A stretch of DNA of 64,000 nt from ZC4RG29 sp964521255 (GTDB lineage: Bacteria > Bacteroidota > Bacteroidia > Cytophagales > Cyclobacteriaceae). The position numbers and the translations under genes were made by a program. The first letter of the stretch is position 1. The number at the start of each line of letters is the position of its first letter. Under the pieces are notes generated by a model. The model was not told where the DNA came from, ran no database searches, and worked only from the letters and a program-made list of their open reading frames with translations. The stretch is from positions 248,001 to 312,000 of the forward strand of contig CAZFRM010000002.1 of assembly GCA_964521255.1 (NCBI GenBank). Reading direction: 5' to 3'. This document shows, piece by piece, positions 42,775 through 52,318 of the stretch.

Positions 42775-43368
42775 TTAATACTTCCTCAACTTCCTGTATA
42801 ACTCCAAACACACCCAGGCATCTGTAGCAGCATATTCAACTTGCTTTTTTGTAAGCTTGGGTGCTTCCCAATTGGATGTTTGTGCGCTTTTAGAAATACG
42901 AAAACCCAACAGCAACCCTGTCAGTTTTTTAACACTCTCAACTTGTAGTCCAGCCTCCTTGGCAAGCGGTGCAAGGTCAACAAACCCCTGTGGTTGAAAG
43001 CGCTTCATACGCTGAAGAACAAGGATATCATCTCGAATGCCAATGCCGGTCTTAATCAAGGAATCATCCTCCAACAGATACTGTATCTCTTCTGTGAAAC
43101 CAGTATGCTGAAGCCTGATTAAAAAAACATGATCGGGAATAGCGACCTGAAGCAATGCTACTTTAAAGAGTTGTCCCTTTTTAAAACTGGGACGTGTCTC
43201 TGTATCGAATCCAACAACTTCATGTTTACGGATGTCATCAAAGACCTCCTTTACCATCTCAGCCTTATCAATTAAGTGAACTTTGCCCTTGAACGTTGTC
43301 AGGGGAAGAGCACTTATTTCATCTTGTGTGATGTTGGTGACCGAAAATCCGTTGCGCGTCTCACTCAT
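42775..43368 (-). CDS. 3'-5' exonuclease, DEDDy type
   Basis: 197 residues. ExoI VVGFDTETRPSF near 53, ExoII-like IKTGIGIRDDILVL near 107-116 and ExoIII YAATDAWVCLELYRKL at the C-terminus carry the acidic metal ligands and the tyrosine of the DEDDy (RNase D/WRN-like) family. It degrades DNA or RNA from the 3' end in the cytoplasm. It is too short for an HRDC domain and is a stand-alone nuclease. Its promoter lies upstream of 43368 in a 175-bp gap shared divergently with the permease. Confidence 0.88.
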   Translation of the reverse strand: MSETRNGFSVTNITQDEISALPLTTFKGKVHLIDKAEMVKEVFDDIRKHEVVGFDTETRPSFKKGQLFKVALLQVAIPDHVFLIRLQHTGFTEEIQYLLEDDSLIKTGIGIRDDILVLQRMKRFQPQGFVDLAPLAKEAGLQVESVKKLTGLLLGFRISKSAQTSNWEAPKLTKKQVEYAATDAWVCLELYRKLRKY

Positions 43369-43543
43369 AAATCATCAAATATAATAAGCCTGATCAAATC
43401 ATGCTATTCCGGATTTTTATCAGCCTTTTTTTAGTATTTTTTCACGTTAATTAGTTTCTTGTGAAGTACCGGCAACGATTCTTTTCTTACGGTATGAATC
43501 ATTAGCTAATTGGCACATCGGCTAATTCGCTAATTAACCTTCC

Positions 43544-45238
43544 ATGATTAACTCCCTTTTCAGAAAGAAGTCCATTGAACAAGTTAAGGTGGACATTCAT
43601 TCCACCTCAGGTACACAATTGAACAAAGTACTTGGCGTTCGCGATCTTACCTCAATGGGCATAGCGGCTGTAATAGGTGCCGGGATATTTTCAACCATCG
43701 GCCAGGCAGCTTACAATGGTGGCCCCGGTGTAATTTTTCTCTTTATCATCACCGCCATTACTTGTGGATTTACAGCGTTGTGCTATGCGGAGTTTGCTTC
43801 CCGGGTTCCTGTTTCAGGTAGCGCGTACACATATTCTTATGTGACTTTTGGTGAAATGATAGCGTGGATCATTGGATGGGCATTAATCCTCGAGTATGCT
43901 ATCGGCAATGTTGTAGTGGCAATTTCATGGAGCAGCTATTTTAATAATTTATTGGAAGGTTTTAACATTCACTTACCTGCGTGGCTGCTCATTGATCCTT
44001 ATACCGCGGAGTCAATTTTTAACGACGCACAAAAAGAAGGGAAAGATGTTTCAGGTCTCGCCTGGTCAACGGCTCCCCTTTTTAATGGTCATCGGTTCAT
44101 CGTAAACTTTCCTGCCTTTGTTATTGTAGTGATCATCACCGTCATAACATTAATTGGAATAAGAGAAAGTAAAAAAGGCGCCAACTTTATGGTGGGGTTA
44201 AAGTTGGTAGTGTTGCTTTTTGTTGTTGTGATCGGATTATTTTACATAGACACCGATAACTGGTCACCCTTCATGCCCTCCGGGTTCGGTGGAATTTTAA
44301 AGGGGGTATCAGCAATTTTCTTTGCCTACATTGGCTTTGATGCTATTTCAACCACCGCAGAAGAATGTTCCGATCCTCAACGGGATTTGCCAAGGGGGAT
44401 GATCTACTCATTAATTATCTGCACGATCATTTATGTTGTTGTCACACTGGTAATAACCGGCATGGTTAACTATTCTGAATTCAACAATGTATCAGACCCG
44501 CTGGCCTATGTGTTTGAGAAAATTGGCCTTGTCAAGGTTGGATTCTTTATTTCTGTCAGCGCCGTTGTCGCTGCAACCAGCGTCTTGCTTGTCTTCCAGC
44601 TCGGGCAACCCAGAATATGGATGAGCATGAGCAGAGATGGATTACTGCCCAAACGTTTTGCTAAAATTCATCCCAAATTTAAAACACCATTTTTTTCTTC
44701 CATCGTTACCGGTGTTATAGTAGCCATACCGTCATTGTTTGTTGAAAGCGCCCTGATGACAGACCTTACAAGCATTGGAACTTTGTTTGCTTTTGTGTTG
44801 GTATGTGCCGGAGTACTTGCATTGCCCCCTAAGAGTGAGCAGGAATTACAAAGCAAGCGATTTAACCTTCCCTACATTAACGGACAATGGATCGTGCCCG
44901 TATTGTTTGTCTTCTTTGTTTATATATTTTGGGATCGGGTTGTGGCCGCGTTTACCAATTTAACGCATGAGTCCCACCAGGAGATTTTGTTTCTTATGTT
45001 TATTCTTATTGCTATTACACTTTCAATCTTTACTTTTTTAAAGAAATTTTCTCTTATACCCGTACTCGGTGTTTTATGTTGCTCTTATTTATTAATCGAA
45101 ATTCCTGTTAGCAGTTGGAAACTATTTTTTGGATGGATGACGTTTGGGCTCGTTATCTATTTTGCCTATGGATATTGGAAAAGCAAGTTGGCGCAATCCG
45201 AAATGAATAACAATAGGAATGAAGGTGAGACTATCTGA
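43544..45238 (+). CDS. cationic amino acid permease (APC family)
   Basis: 564 residues with 12-14 membrane helices. Family features: RDLTSMGIAAVIGAGIFSTIG near 30, IFFAYIGFDAISTTAEE near 250 (the conserved APC substrate motif) and QPRIWMSMSRDGLLPKRFAKIHPKFKTP near 352. It transports amino acids across the inner membrane; the specificity cannot be read. No neighbouring enzyme. Confidence 0.9.
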   Translation: MINSLFRKKSIEQVKVDIHSTSGTQLNKVLGVRDLTSMGIAAVIGAGIFSTIGQAAYNGGPGVIFLFIITAITCGFTALCYAEFASRVPVSGSAYTYSYVTFGEMIAWIIGWALILEYAIGNVVVAISWSSYFNNLLEGFNIHLPAWLLIDPYTAESIFNDAQKEGKDVSGLAWSTAPLFNGHRFIVNFPAFVIVVIITVITLIGIRESKKGANFMVGLKLVVLLFVVVIGLFYIDTDNWSPFMPSGFGGILKGVSAIFFAYIGFDAISTTAEECSDPQRDLPRGMIYSLIICTIIYVVVTLVITGMVNYSEFNNVSDPLAYVFEKIGLVKVGFFISVSAVVAATSVLLVFQLGQPRIWMSMSRDGLLPKRFAKIHPKFKTPFFSSIVTGVIVAIPSLFVESALMTDLTSIGTLFAFVLVCAGVLALPPKSEQELQSKRFNLPYINGQWIVPVLFVFFVYIFWDRVVAAFTNLTHESHQEILFLMFILIAITLSIFTFLKKFSLIPVLGVLCCSYLLIEIPVSSWKLFFGWMTFGLVIYFAYGYWKSKLAQSEMNNNRNEGETI

Positions 45239-45332
45239 GCAAAGCCAGCAATAGCGCCGTCAAAGCGGGAATCATTAATAAAAAGTCTATCAAGGTGAAT
45301 CTCTTTCTCATACTCAGTTCAATATTTTCCAT
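45231..45332 (-). CDS. possible 33-residue membrane miniprotein
   Basis: Reads MENIELSMRKRF followed by TLIDFLLMIPALTALLLALL, an N-terminal basic part then one hydrophobic helix. It overlaps the permease stop by 8 bp on the other strand. The single feature in its favour is the hydrophobic helix with a charged cap; no other evidence. Confidence 0.25.
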   Translation of the reverse strand: MENIELSMRKRFTLIDFLLMIPALTALLLALLR

Positions 45333-45458
45333 AGAGCGTAATTTTAGTATAGTATTCAGGTCAGCTTTTATCTTCTACTGAAATCCTACGCACGAACGCT
45401 AACAGAGTTACAACGCTGTGACGCATTGAATTATTATATTTAAGCTTTAACTTTAGAA

Positions 45459-45971
45459 ATGTTAAATCTTAATGCCGCTGTTGAAAAAGCTAAACGTTCA
45501 TCTTTTTACAGGCAACTACTGAATTGGTCGCTTGACCAGATGATTCCGTTTAACAAACCGCACAAAATTCGTGTACTTGAAATCGGCGACTATCACATTA
45601 AAACTTTATTACCTTATCGCAAAAAAAATTTTAATCATATTAAAGGCCTTCATGCCTGCGCGTTAGCTACCGTATCTGAATTTACAACAGGCTTTCTCCT
45701 ACTGTCAAAACTCGATGCAAAGAAGTATCGCCTTATCATGCAACGCCTCGAGATGGATTATCATTACCAGGGAAAGATGGATGCCATTGCAAGCTTTTCA
45801 ATTTCAGAAGATTGGTTAAAGGAATTTATTTATGTTCCCCTGCTGCTGCAGGACGCTGTAATTATAGTATGTGAGATCAAAATTCTTGATCTGAAAGGCA
45901 ATCACCTTACAACCGGCAAAGTGCATTGGCAAGTCAAAGACTGGCAAAAGGTAAAAACGAAGATTTTGTAA
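45459..45971 (+). CDS. DUF4442 hotdog-fold protein
   Basis: 170 residues. DUF4442 features: IPFNKPHKIRVLEIG near 30, LPYRKKNFNHIKGLHACALAT near 50-70 (with the conserved NHxKGxHACALAT) and KYRLIMQRLEMDYHYQGK near 88. This is a thioesterase-like hotdog family thought to act on acyl-CoA or acyl-ACP; the substrate is unknown. It lies 60 bp before the Mpo1-like gene on the same strand, a lipid-linked context. Confidence 0.85.
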   Translation: MLNLNAAVEKAKRSSFYRQLLNWSLDQMIPFNKPHKIRVLEIGDYHIKTLLPYRKKNFNHIKGLHACALATVSEFTTGFLLLSKLDAKKYRLIMQRLEMDYHYQGKMDAIASFSISEDWLKEFIYVPLLLQDAVIIVCEIKILDLKGNHLTTGKVHWQVKDWQKVKTKIL

Positions 45972-46030
45972 TAAAAAATCGTTTGCAGCGTTTGGGTTAA
46001 TGGAGTAAATTGGATACCAAACCTAAACGC

Positions 46031-46513
46031 ATGAGTCGTAAAATCGATGATCTTTTATCCGAGTACGGAGAAAGCCATAAGCATGAAACAAATAAGATCA
46101 TTCATTGGATTTGTGTACCGCTTATCTTTTTCAGCATTGTGGGATTGTTAGCTTCTATTCCTTCTGAAAAGGTACAATCATTTTTAGGAGAAGGTAATCC
46201 GTACGCAAACTGGGCAGGCGTTGTCCTTATTCTCGTTATAATATATTATGTTTCACTATCTATTCCGCTTGGCATTGGTATGATGCTGTTCGGTGTTTTT
46301 TGTCTTATGCTTGCCAATCTCATCGTACGTTTAAATATTGCACCGCTTTGGTTAGTGTCTTTGATTATTTTTGGATTAGCATGGATAGGCCAGTTTTATG
46401 GACATAAAGTTGAAGGTAAAAAACCTTCCTTTTTAAAAGATGTTCAGTTCCTTTTGATTGGACCGGCCTGGTTGATGCATTTTATTTATAAACGATTAGG
46501 AATACCTTACTGA
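46031..46513 (+). CDS. Mpo1/YGL010w-like fatty-acid dioxygenase family protein
   Basis: Start placed at MSRKIDDLL; an upstream TTG (46010) is possible. 160 residues with four membrane helices. SHKHETNKIIHWICVPLIFF and WIGQFYGHKVEGKKPSF carry the histidines conserved in the Mpo1 (DUF962) family, which removes one carbon from 2-hydroxy fatty acids in yeast. The bacterial role is inferred from homology. It is followed with no gap by the acetyltransferase gene. Confidence 0.85.
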   Translation: MSRKIDDLLSEYGESHKHETNKIIHWICVPLIFFSIVGLLASIPSEKVQSFLGEGNPYANWAGVVLILVIIYYVSLSIPLGIGMMLFGVFCLMLANLIVRLNIAPLWLVSLIIFGLAWIGQFYGHKVEGKKPSFLKDVQFLLIGPAWLMHFIYKRLGIPY

Positions 46514-47446
46514 TTGATCGACTATACCTTTCAAGAGACTACGTTTACAGAAGAGCTTAACTTCTCTTATGAACCCTGGTTATTTCATCATCGGGATCAT
46601 TTGTTAATTCAGTCCCCGCATTGGAATACATTTTCTGTATTCAACAAGAAACAAAAAACGGTTAACGCGCATCTTCACGTTAATATTCAAAATACAAAAG
46701 CAGTTTCTCCGTTTCGGGCACCTTTCGGCTCAATACAATTTTTACGAACACTCAAACCACTCATATTGTATTCCTTTCTTGAATTTGTTTGTGCAAAACT
46801 CAAAGAAAAGGGAGTTACTCATCTTACCTTGAAAAATCATCCGGATGCCTATGAAACCGGTGCCTCATCTTTGTTGAATACATTTCTTATTAACCAGGGT
46901 TTTCAGGTTGAAACAGCCGAGGCAGGAAGTGTATTGACAATGGATCAAGATTTTGTGAAAGGCCTTCGCCCCTGGATATTCAGAAAGTTTCGTCAATTAG
47001 AAAATACCAAATTGACTTTTAATAAATCAAATATTGATCAATTGGAGTATGTGTTCAGGTTTATACAGGATTGCCACAGGGAACGAAATTATTTAACATC
47101 TATCGACTGGAGTACGCTTGAAAGAACAGTCAAAACTTTTCCCGGTCGTTTTATTCTTTTTCAGATATTTTCTGAAAACGAGACTGCTGCGGCCTCTATC
47201 TCAATTGATATCGGGAATAAAATCTTATATAATTTTTACATGGCGCATCCGCTAAAGTTTGATAGCATTAGCCCCGTAGTTATGTTACTAAAAGGCATGC
47301 ACCAGTTTTGCATTGATAACAATTATCGACTACTTGACCTGGGAACATCTGCATTGGACGGCTTACCGAATTTTGGTTTGTTAGATTTTAAATTAGGATT
47401 AGGCGCTACGCCAACCATGAAGCTTACTTTTAAGAAAGAACTGTGA
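46514..47446 (+). CDS. GNAT/FemAB-like acyltransferase
   Basis: 310 residues from a TTG that follows the preceding stop with no gap. An N-terminal region of beta strands and the C-terminal GNAT-like half with FILFQIFSENETAAASISID, ILYNFYMAHPLKFDSISPVV and a terminal LLDLGTSALDGLPNFGLLDF resemble the FemAB/GNAT fold used to transfer acyl or aminoacyl groups to cell-surface glycans or peptides. Its partner glycosyltransferase follows with a 4-bp overlap. Substrate unknown. Confidence 0.75.
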   Translation: MIDYTFQETTFTEELNFSYEPWLFHHRDHLLIQSPHWNTFSVFNKKQKTVNAHLHVNIQNTKAVSPFRAPFGSIQFLRTLKPLILYSFLEFVCAKLKEKGVTHLTLKNHPDAYETGASSLLNTFLINQGFQVETAEAGSVLTMDQDFVKGLRPWIFRKFRQLENTKLTFNKSNIDQLEYVFRFIQDCHRERNYLTSIDWSTLERTVKTFPGRFILFQIFSENETAAASISIDIGNKILYNFYMAHPLKFDSISPVVMLLKGMHQFCIDNNYRLLDLGTSALDGLPNFGLLDFKLGLGATPTMKLTFKKEL

Positions 47447-48411
47447 TCACTTATCCACAAGTATCAGTTGTGTGCCTTTGCTACAACCAGGCGCGATGGG
47501 TGGAAGAAGCTGCTATGTCTGTAATAAATCAGACATACCAAAATATCCAACTGATCATAATGGATGATGGCAGTACCGACGACAGCGCTGATAAGATTAA
47601 AAAAATTAAGAATGAAAACCCATCAGTTGAAATAATACTTTCCCCTGTAAATCGTGGCAACTGTAGTGCATTCAACATAGCGCTAAAAAAAGTGACGGGA
47701 GATTACGTGATTGATTTCGCCGCTGATGACGTGATGATGCCGGACCGTATTGAAAAGCAAGTGAAGTTTTTTCAAACACTTGATGAAACGTATGGTGTCG
47801 TTTTTACAGATGCAGAGTATATTGATGCAGATGGTAAATTTATTCGTAATCACTACGATTACTTAAGGAGTAAAAAGTTAATATCAGTAATACCCCACGG
47901 AGATGTTTATCGGGATGTTATATCTCGTTACTTCATTTCCTCACCAACCATGATGATCAGGAAAAAAGTGTTTGATGATATTGGCGGATACGATGAATCG
48001 CTGGTGTATGAAGATTTTGACTTTTGGGTTCGATCATCCCGCATTTTTAAATATGGATTTTTGAATGAATCGCTTACCAAAGTTCGGAAAACAGAATCTT
48101 CAATGTCATCCCGGCAATACAAGAAAGGAGACAAACAATTACACTCAACGTATTTAGTTTGTTGCAAGGCCATGCATTTAAATCGGGACGAAGAAGATGT
48201 CTTGGCCTTGATGAAAAGAATTCGCTACGAGCTACGACAATCTGTCTTTTCGGAAAACAGTAATGAAAGTAAACTGTTTTATAAGTTGTTAGTGAAGATG
48301 GATAAAGTTATCCTTCTTGATCGTGTATTGAGAATGATCAACCAATTAGGATTACCGCTTAGTGGGTTGAGAAATCTTTACAATGCGATTCGCTTTAATG
48401 AATTGAGGTGA
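47443..48411 (+). CDS. family 2 glycosyltransferase
   Basis: 322 residues from a GTG that overlaps the previous stop by 4 bp. GT-A features: VSVVCLCYNQARWVEEA near 8, NVFVINQTYQNIQLIIMDDGSTD-like block with IMDDGSTDDS near 39-49, and the DxD-like FAADDVMM near 92 and DFDFWVRSS near 185. It transfers a sugar from a nucleotide donor, presumably to an extracytoplasmic glycan. Translational coupling with the acyltransferase upstream suggests a common product. Confidence 0.9.
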   Translation: MITYPQVSVVCLCYNQARWVEEAAMSVINQTYQNIQLIIMDDGSTDDSADKIKKIKNENPSVEIILSPVNRGNCSAFNIALKKVTGDYVIDFAADDVMMPDRIEKQVKFFQTLDETYGVVFTDAEYIDADGKFIRNHYDYLRSKKLISVIPHGDVYRDVISRYFISSPTMMIRKKVFDDIGGYDESLVYEDFDFWVRSSRIFKYGFLNESLTKVRKTESSMSSRQYKKGDKQLHSTYLVCCKAMHLNRDEEDVLALMKRIRYELRQSVFSENSNESKLFYKLLVKMDKVILLDRVLRMINQLGLPLSGLRNLYNAIRFNELR

Positions 48412-48428
48412 ACGCTTTTGAATAATCC

Positions 48429-49337
48429 TTATTTCCTGTTGTCTTCTCCTAGCACCATGCTAACATAACTTTCATAGCGGCTCAACGCAATCTCGCCACT
48501 TCGCACGCCATCAATGACGGCACATTTGGGTTCCTGTAAATGAATGCAGCGTGCGCCAAATTTACAATTCAGTCTTCGGTCTCTCATCTCAGGAAAGTAA
48601 TCTGAAATTTCTTCTTGCGTCATATCCACCAGTCCCCATTCTTTAACCCCGGGCGTATCAATAATAAATGAATTTTGGTCGAGCTGAAACATTTCAGCAA
48701 ACGTTGTTGTATGCGTGCCTTTCTCCGAGAAGCCGGAAATCTCACTTACTTTTTGATTGATTCCGGGCACAAGCTTGTTAAGCAAAGTCGACTTGCCAAC
48801 ACCCGAATGCCCCGCCAGTAAAGTTGTTTTGTTATGAAGGATAGATCGTATTTCGGTAGTATCATCGTATAACGATGAAAATAAAAAACATTTCACACCA
48901 ATATCTTCATAGACTTTTAGAAGTTCATCAACATCTTCAATCGCTTCTTTTGTAAGGAGATCTTTTTTATTAAATACTAATACTTGTGGAATCCTGAACG
49001 ATTCAGCCGCTACGAGAAAACGATCAATAAAGCCCAGTGAAGTTCGTGGCATAGCAAGTGTAGCCATTATCATTACCTGACTAACATTTGCAGCAAGTAC
49101 ATGAGAATGCGCCGTTTTCTTTACCGACTGCCGTAACATATGATTTTCGCGTGGAAGGATTTCCATAATTGCGTTATCAGTAGTTTCGAAAATCACACGA
49201 TCGCCAACCGCTACGGGATTAGATTCTTTGATGCCTTCCAACCTGATCTTACCTCTTACACGGCACGCGTACTTTAGTCCATCCTCACCCAGAACTTCAT
49301 ACCACGAGCCGGTTGATTTCATTACAAGACCTTTCAC
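48429..49337 (-). CDS. rsgA: ribosome small subunit-dependent GTPase A
   Basis: 302 residues with an N-terminal OB fold, circularly permuted GTPase motifs in the order G4 (NKKDL), G1 (GHSGVGKSTLLN) and G3 (DTPGVKEW), and a zinc-binding C-terminus (CKFGARCIHLQEPKC). It assists late maturation of the 30S subunit in the cytoplasm. All motifs are intact. It converges with the preceding glycosyltransferase. Confidence 0.95.
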   Translation of the reverse strand: MKGLVMKSTGSWYEVLGEDGLKYACRVRGKIRLEGIKESNPVAVGDRVIFETTDNAIMEILPRENHMLRQSVKKTAHSHVLAANVSQVMIMATLAMPRTSLGFIDRFLVAAESFRIPQVLVFNKKDLLTKEAIEDVDELLKVYEDIGVKCFLFSSLYDDTTEIRSILHNKTTLLAGHSGVGKSTLLNKLVPGINQKVSEISGFSEKGTHTTTFAEMFQLDQNSFIIDTPGVKEWGLVDMTQEEISDYFPEMRDRRLNCKFGARCIHLQEPKCAVIDGVRSGEIALSRYESYVSMVLGEDNRK

Positions 49338-49402
49338 GATTTTAACTGATTTGGTAAAAATTACTGTGATCTGTCATCCGTTATCTGTGAAACTATTTTA
49401 TG

Positions 49403-50641
49403 TCAAAGTAATCTCCTGCAATACGCTATTATCTTATCTGCCGCACCCAGGTTATCCTTCACATATTGTTTGGTAACCGCGCGGGCTAACTGGAAATTTT
49501 GTGGCAGGTTTAACAACTCAAACTTTGCTTTCAAATCCGGATAGTCGTTTACTTCAAACGCACCTCCATACTTGATCAACTGATTGGCTTCTTCGTACTT
49601 CTGATAATTTTTGTTCCCGAAAAAAATGGGCACACCATAGCAGGCAGCCTCCAGAATGTTATGCAGTCCCTTTCCAAAAGCGCCTCCAATAAATGCAAAC
49701 TCTCCATAACGATATAAGCGGGAAAGCATTCCGATGTTGTCAATAATTAGAACACGGGAATTTTTAAGTGCCTCGCTATTGACTTGTGAATAGCGAACCG
49801 ATTTAACCAGTAGCGCACCTTCCATCTCACTTATAAATTCTTCTTTGATTTCATGCGGAGCAATAATGAATTTTAAGCGCTCAGCATTTTCATTTATAAA
49901 AGGAATCATCACCTCCATATCATCGGGCCAGCAACTGCCAATAACAAAAACCTTTTCTGATCCTTTAAATTCCTGCGCAACCGGAATATCACTTCCCTGG
50001 GTAACAATTTCATAAACACGATCAAAGCGTGTATCACCAACCTTTGCACATTGTGTGATGTCGATGCTTTTTAAAAGTCGAAGTGACTCATCATTTTGTA
50101 CGAAAAAGTAATTGAAGGCATATAATATACTCCGGTAGAATCCGCCATAAGGTTTGAAGAACAATTGTTCTTTGCGAAAAAGAGAGGAAATAGAGAGAAG
50201 GGGAATACTTTGTTTTCTTAGTGTATGACAGTAGTGATACCAAAATTCATACTTAACAAAAATGGCAAGTGCCGGTCTTGTTAAAGAAATAAATTTCCAG
50301 GCATTCGATGACGTATCGAGCGGTAAATAAAAAACAAAATCTGCTTTCTCGTAACTTTTTTGAACCTCATAACCGGATGGTGAAAAAAAAGTAAGCAGGA
50401 TCTTGTATTGAGGAAACTCGTCTTTGAGTTTTTCAATGACAGGCCTTCCCTGTTCAAACTCTCCAAGCGATGCACAATGCATCCAGATCAGCGGTGCCCT
50501 GTTTTCCCGTATCGTTTGAGATAAGGTGTCGAACAAATTCTTCCGGCCATCGGTAAAGGCTTTTGCCTTCGGATTGAAAAGAGAAGCAACTTTGGTGAAG
50601 ACATTAATACTAAAGATGACGAGGTTATAAAGTATAATCAT
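49403..50641 (-). CDS. waaA: 3-deoxy-D-manno-octulosonic acid (KDO) transferase
   Basis: Start placed at ATG MIILYNLVI (50641); a TTG three codons upstream is possible. About 412 residues. An N-terminal membrane anchor, then IWMHCASLGEFEQGRPVIEKL and ILLTFFSPSGYEVQKSY near 85-100, KYEFWYHY, IGSCWPDD and a C-terminal AFIGGAFGKGLHNILEAACYG are characteristic of WaaA/KdtA. It adds KDO to lipid A in LPS core assembly at the inner membrane. Confidence 0.92.
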   Translation of the reverse strand: MIILYNLVIFSINVFTKVASLFNPKAKAFTDGRKNLFDTLSQTIRENRAPLIWMHCASLGEFEQGRPVIEKLKDEFPQYKILLTFFSPSGYEVQKSYEKADFVFYLPLDTSSNAWKFISLTRPALAIFVKYEFWYHYCHTLRKQSIPLLSISSLFRKEQLFFKPYGGFYRSILYAFNYFFVQNDESLRLLKSIDITQCAKVGDTRFDRVYEIVTQGSDIPVAQEFKGSEKVFVIGSCWPDDMEVMIPFINENAERLKFIIAPHEIKEEFISEMEGALLVKSVRYSQVNSEALKNSRVLIIDNIGMLSRLYRYGEFAFIGGAFGKGLHNILEAACYGVPIFFGNKNYQKYEEANQLIKYGGAFEVNDYPDLKAKFELLNLPQNFQLARAVTKQYVKDNLGAADKIIAYCRRLL

Positions 50642-50794
50642 GAAGGGCAAAAATACATAACCTTCGTTGATCTGGTTAATCTCAATTTCAAGATAATAGT
50701 TTTTAGTGTGACAGGCGGATTAAGATCAAGCTCTATATGTGGCAGGAATAGCTTGTTTAGGATTTATTTTCCGTTAAGATCATCTCCAAAAAAA

Positions 50795-50829
50795 GAAAGC
50801 CCATCCCGACACGCGGGACCAGGGCTTTC
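50795..50829. terminator. compound hairpin upstream of the LMW phosphatase gene
   Basis: The outer arms GAAAGCCC (50795-50802) and GGGCTTTC (50822-50829) are perfect complements, and inside lies TCCCG-ACACG-CGGGA. The A tract on the left (AAAAAAAG) would become a U tract on the minus strand. It may act in the minus direction, or be a dispersed hairpin repeat. Confidence 0.5.
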
Positions 50830-50963
50830 CAACCAAAGGCGGTTAAAGTGTGCTATGCAGGTGTAAATATTACAAAGAGGCTCCAGGTAACCTTAACAAG
50901 GTTATTTTTGCGTCAATTATTATCATGTGATTTAAAGTGAAGTCGTAAATACCTGATTGTCAA

Positions 50964-51482
50964 ATGACCAAAACGAAAGTACTTTTTGTGTGCCTGGGAA
51001 ATATCTGTCGTTCACCCCTTGCGGAGGCAATTTTTAAACATAAGATTAAGGAACGCGGGTTGGAAGTATCCTTTGACGGTGACTCCTGTGGTACTTCAAA
51101 TTATCACATTGGTGATCCACCGGATCAACGCACCATTAAAAACGCTTCCAGGAATGGCGTTAAAATCAATCACCTGGGTCGTCAGCTTTCCGAACGCGAC
51201 CTTGAATCTTTTGATTACATATTGGCTATGGACAGAAGTAACTACACCAATATTTTTCGTCTTGGAAATGCGCAGGAGTATGCTGCTAAAATTTCAATGA
51301 TGAGAAAGTTTGATCCTGTGAATACAGATGGCGAAGTACCTGATCCGTACTATGGTGGCGAAAGAGGTTTTCAGGAGGTCTTTGATATTCTTGACCGGTC
51401 CATAGAAGGATTTATAGATTATTTGCAAGAGAGTCCGAAAGATGGAAAGACCGGAAGTCAGAAAGAAAAGTCAGAAAGTTAA
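50964..51482 (+). CDS. low-molecular-weight protein tyrosine phosphatase
   Basis: 172 residues. The active site VCLGNICRSP has C10 as nucleophile and R16 in the C-x5-R loop; DPYYGG with D127 is the general acid loop. The C-terminal 20 residues (PKDGKTGSQKEKSES) are a basic and acidic tail outside the fold. It removes phosphate from tyrosine (or arginine) in the cytoplasm. No kinase of the BY type is adjacent. Confidence 0.92.
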   Translation: MTKTKVLFVCLGNICRSPLAEAIFKHKIKERGLEVSFDGDSCGTSNYHIGDPPDQRTIKNASRNGVKINHLGRQLSERDLESFDYILAMDRSNYTNIFRLGNAQEYAAKISMMRKFDPVNTDGEVPDPYYGGERGFQEVFDILDRSIEGFIDYLQESPKDGKTGSQKEKSES

Positions 51483-51513
51483 TCCTCTATTTGTGCATCG
51501 ATCTTTGCCTTGT

Positions 51514-52101
51514 TTAACCGGCAGTTGCTTTTTCTAAAAGACTTTTAATCTTTTCAGATTTCACTAGTCCAACGGCTTCGGTGATTGCACGAGGGGACAT
51601 TTTCTTTAAGGTCTTGTGAAGAATATCCACCACCTTCTCATCTTCATGCTTGCTGGCAAAATCCTCGAGATAATATTCAACGAACACAAGACAGATAATA
51701 TCTTCCAGCAGTTGTGTGTCAGGGTTGGTATGCAATTGTTTTTTCAGAAGAAGGAATTTTACGGGGTCAATGGTATTCGAATCATAGCCAATTTCACTTA
51801 ACATCTTCTCAGCGATAGTAGCGTGATGTTGCTTTAAAGTATTCCGCCATTGTAAATATCCTTTCTTGTCCATCGGATATTTGCTGCGGGGTATCTCCCA
51901 CCGGCCAATGTGCTGGCAACGTGCAGCGAGTTTTATGTACTCGGCAGAATCAGGAGCAAAGCGTTCGAGTTGCTCACTCATGCGCATGGCATACAATAAT
52001 TCTTTGGGGTACGATTTACCATTAAAGCTTTCCGTGTTCGGATCTTTTTCATTGTAAGCATCAAAGGCTTTGAAGGCAAGAGTTAGTTTTTCGTTGCTCA
52101 T
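51514..52101 (-). CDS. DUF4202 protein
   Basis: 195 residues, full length. The family patterns AARCQHIGRWEIPRSKYP, YLQWRNTLKQHHATIAEKML, and QLLEDIICLVFVEYYLEDFA with KTLKKMSPRA are all visible; conserved histidines (QHI and HHA) suggest an HD-like metal site. Function unknown; in other genomes I recall it near nitrogen or sulfur assimilation genes, but the nitrate genes here are 6 kb away. Confidence 0.85.
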   Translation of the reverse strand: MSNEKLTLAFKAFDAYNEKDPNTESFNGKSYPKELLYAMRMSEQLERFAPDSAEYIKLAARCQHIGRWEIPRSKYPMDKKGYLQWRNTLKQHHATIAEKMLSEIGYDSNTIDPVKFLLLKKQLHTNPDTQLLEDIICLVFVEYYLEDFASKHEDEKVVDILHKTLKKMSPRAITEAVGLVKSEKIKSLLEKATAG

Positions 52102-52159
52102 AAGGGAAGGTACTAAATTAATAGTCTAATGATCAATAAGGAATTTGCAATGAAGAAAT

Positions 52160-52318
52160 TTATGCCAGTTCATCCTGGGTCATATTAGCAAGTCGTCTCT
52201 CTTCTTTTTTAATAATTTCTTCAATTGCAAATGACTTGGCTATAATCTCAAATTCAGTCCGCTTTTTTGTACCGATTTTTCCGTGACGTTTTTCGATTAG
52301 TTCATCAAAAGTCGTCAC
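52160..52318 (-). pseudogene. truncated HigA-like antitoxin with a toxin-end fragment
   Basis: From a GTG, 52 residues read TTFDELIEKRHGKIGTKKR followed by IIAKSFAIEEIIKKEER and ANMTQDELA, then a stop. This is the N-terminal region of HigA/XRE antitoxins up to the first helix of the HTH (MTQ(E/D)ELA), which is then cut off. A second minus-strand frame (HGLKIKTEYFIEKV...GHGNKRMKERKQ) ends at 52315 in TGA overlapping this start by 4 bp (GTGA), the usual toxin-antitoxin spacing, so the toxin's tail may also remain. The module is broken. Confidence 0.65.
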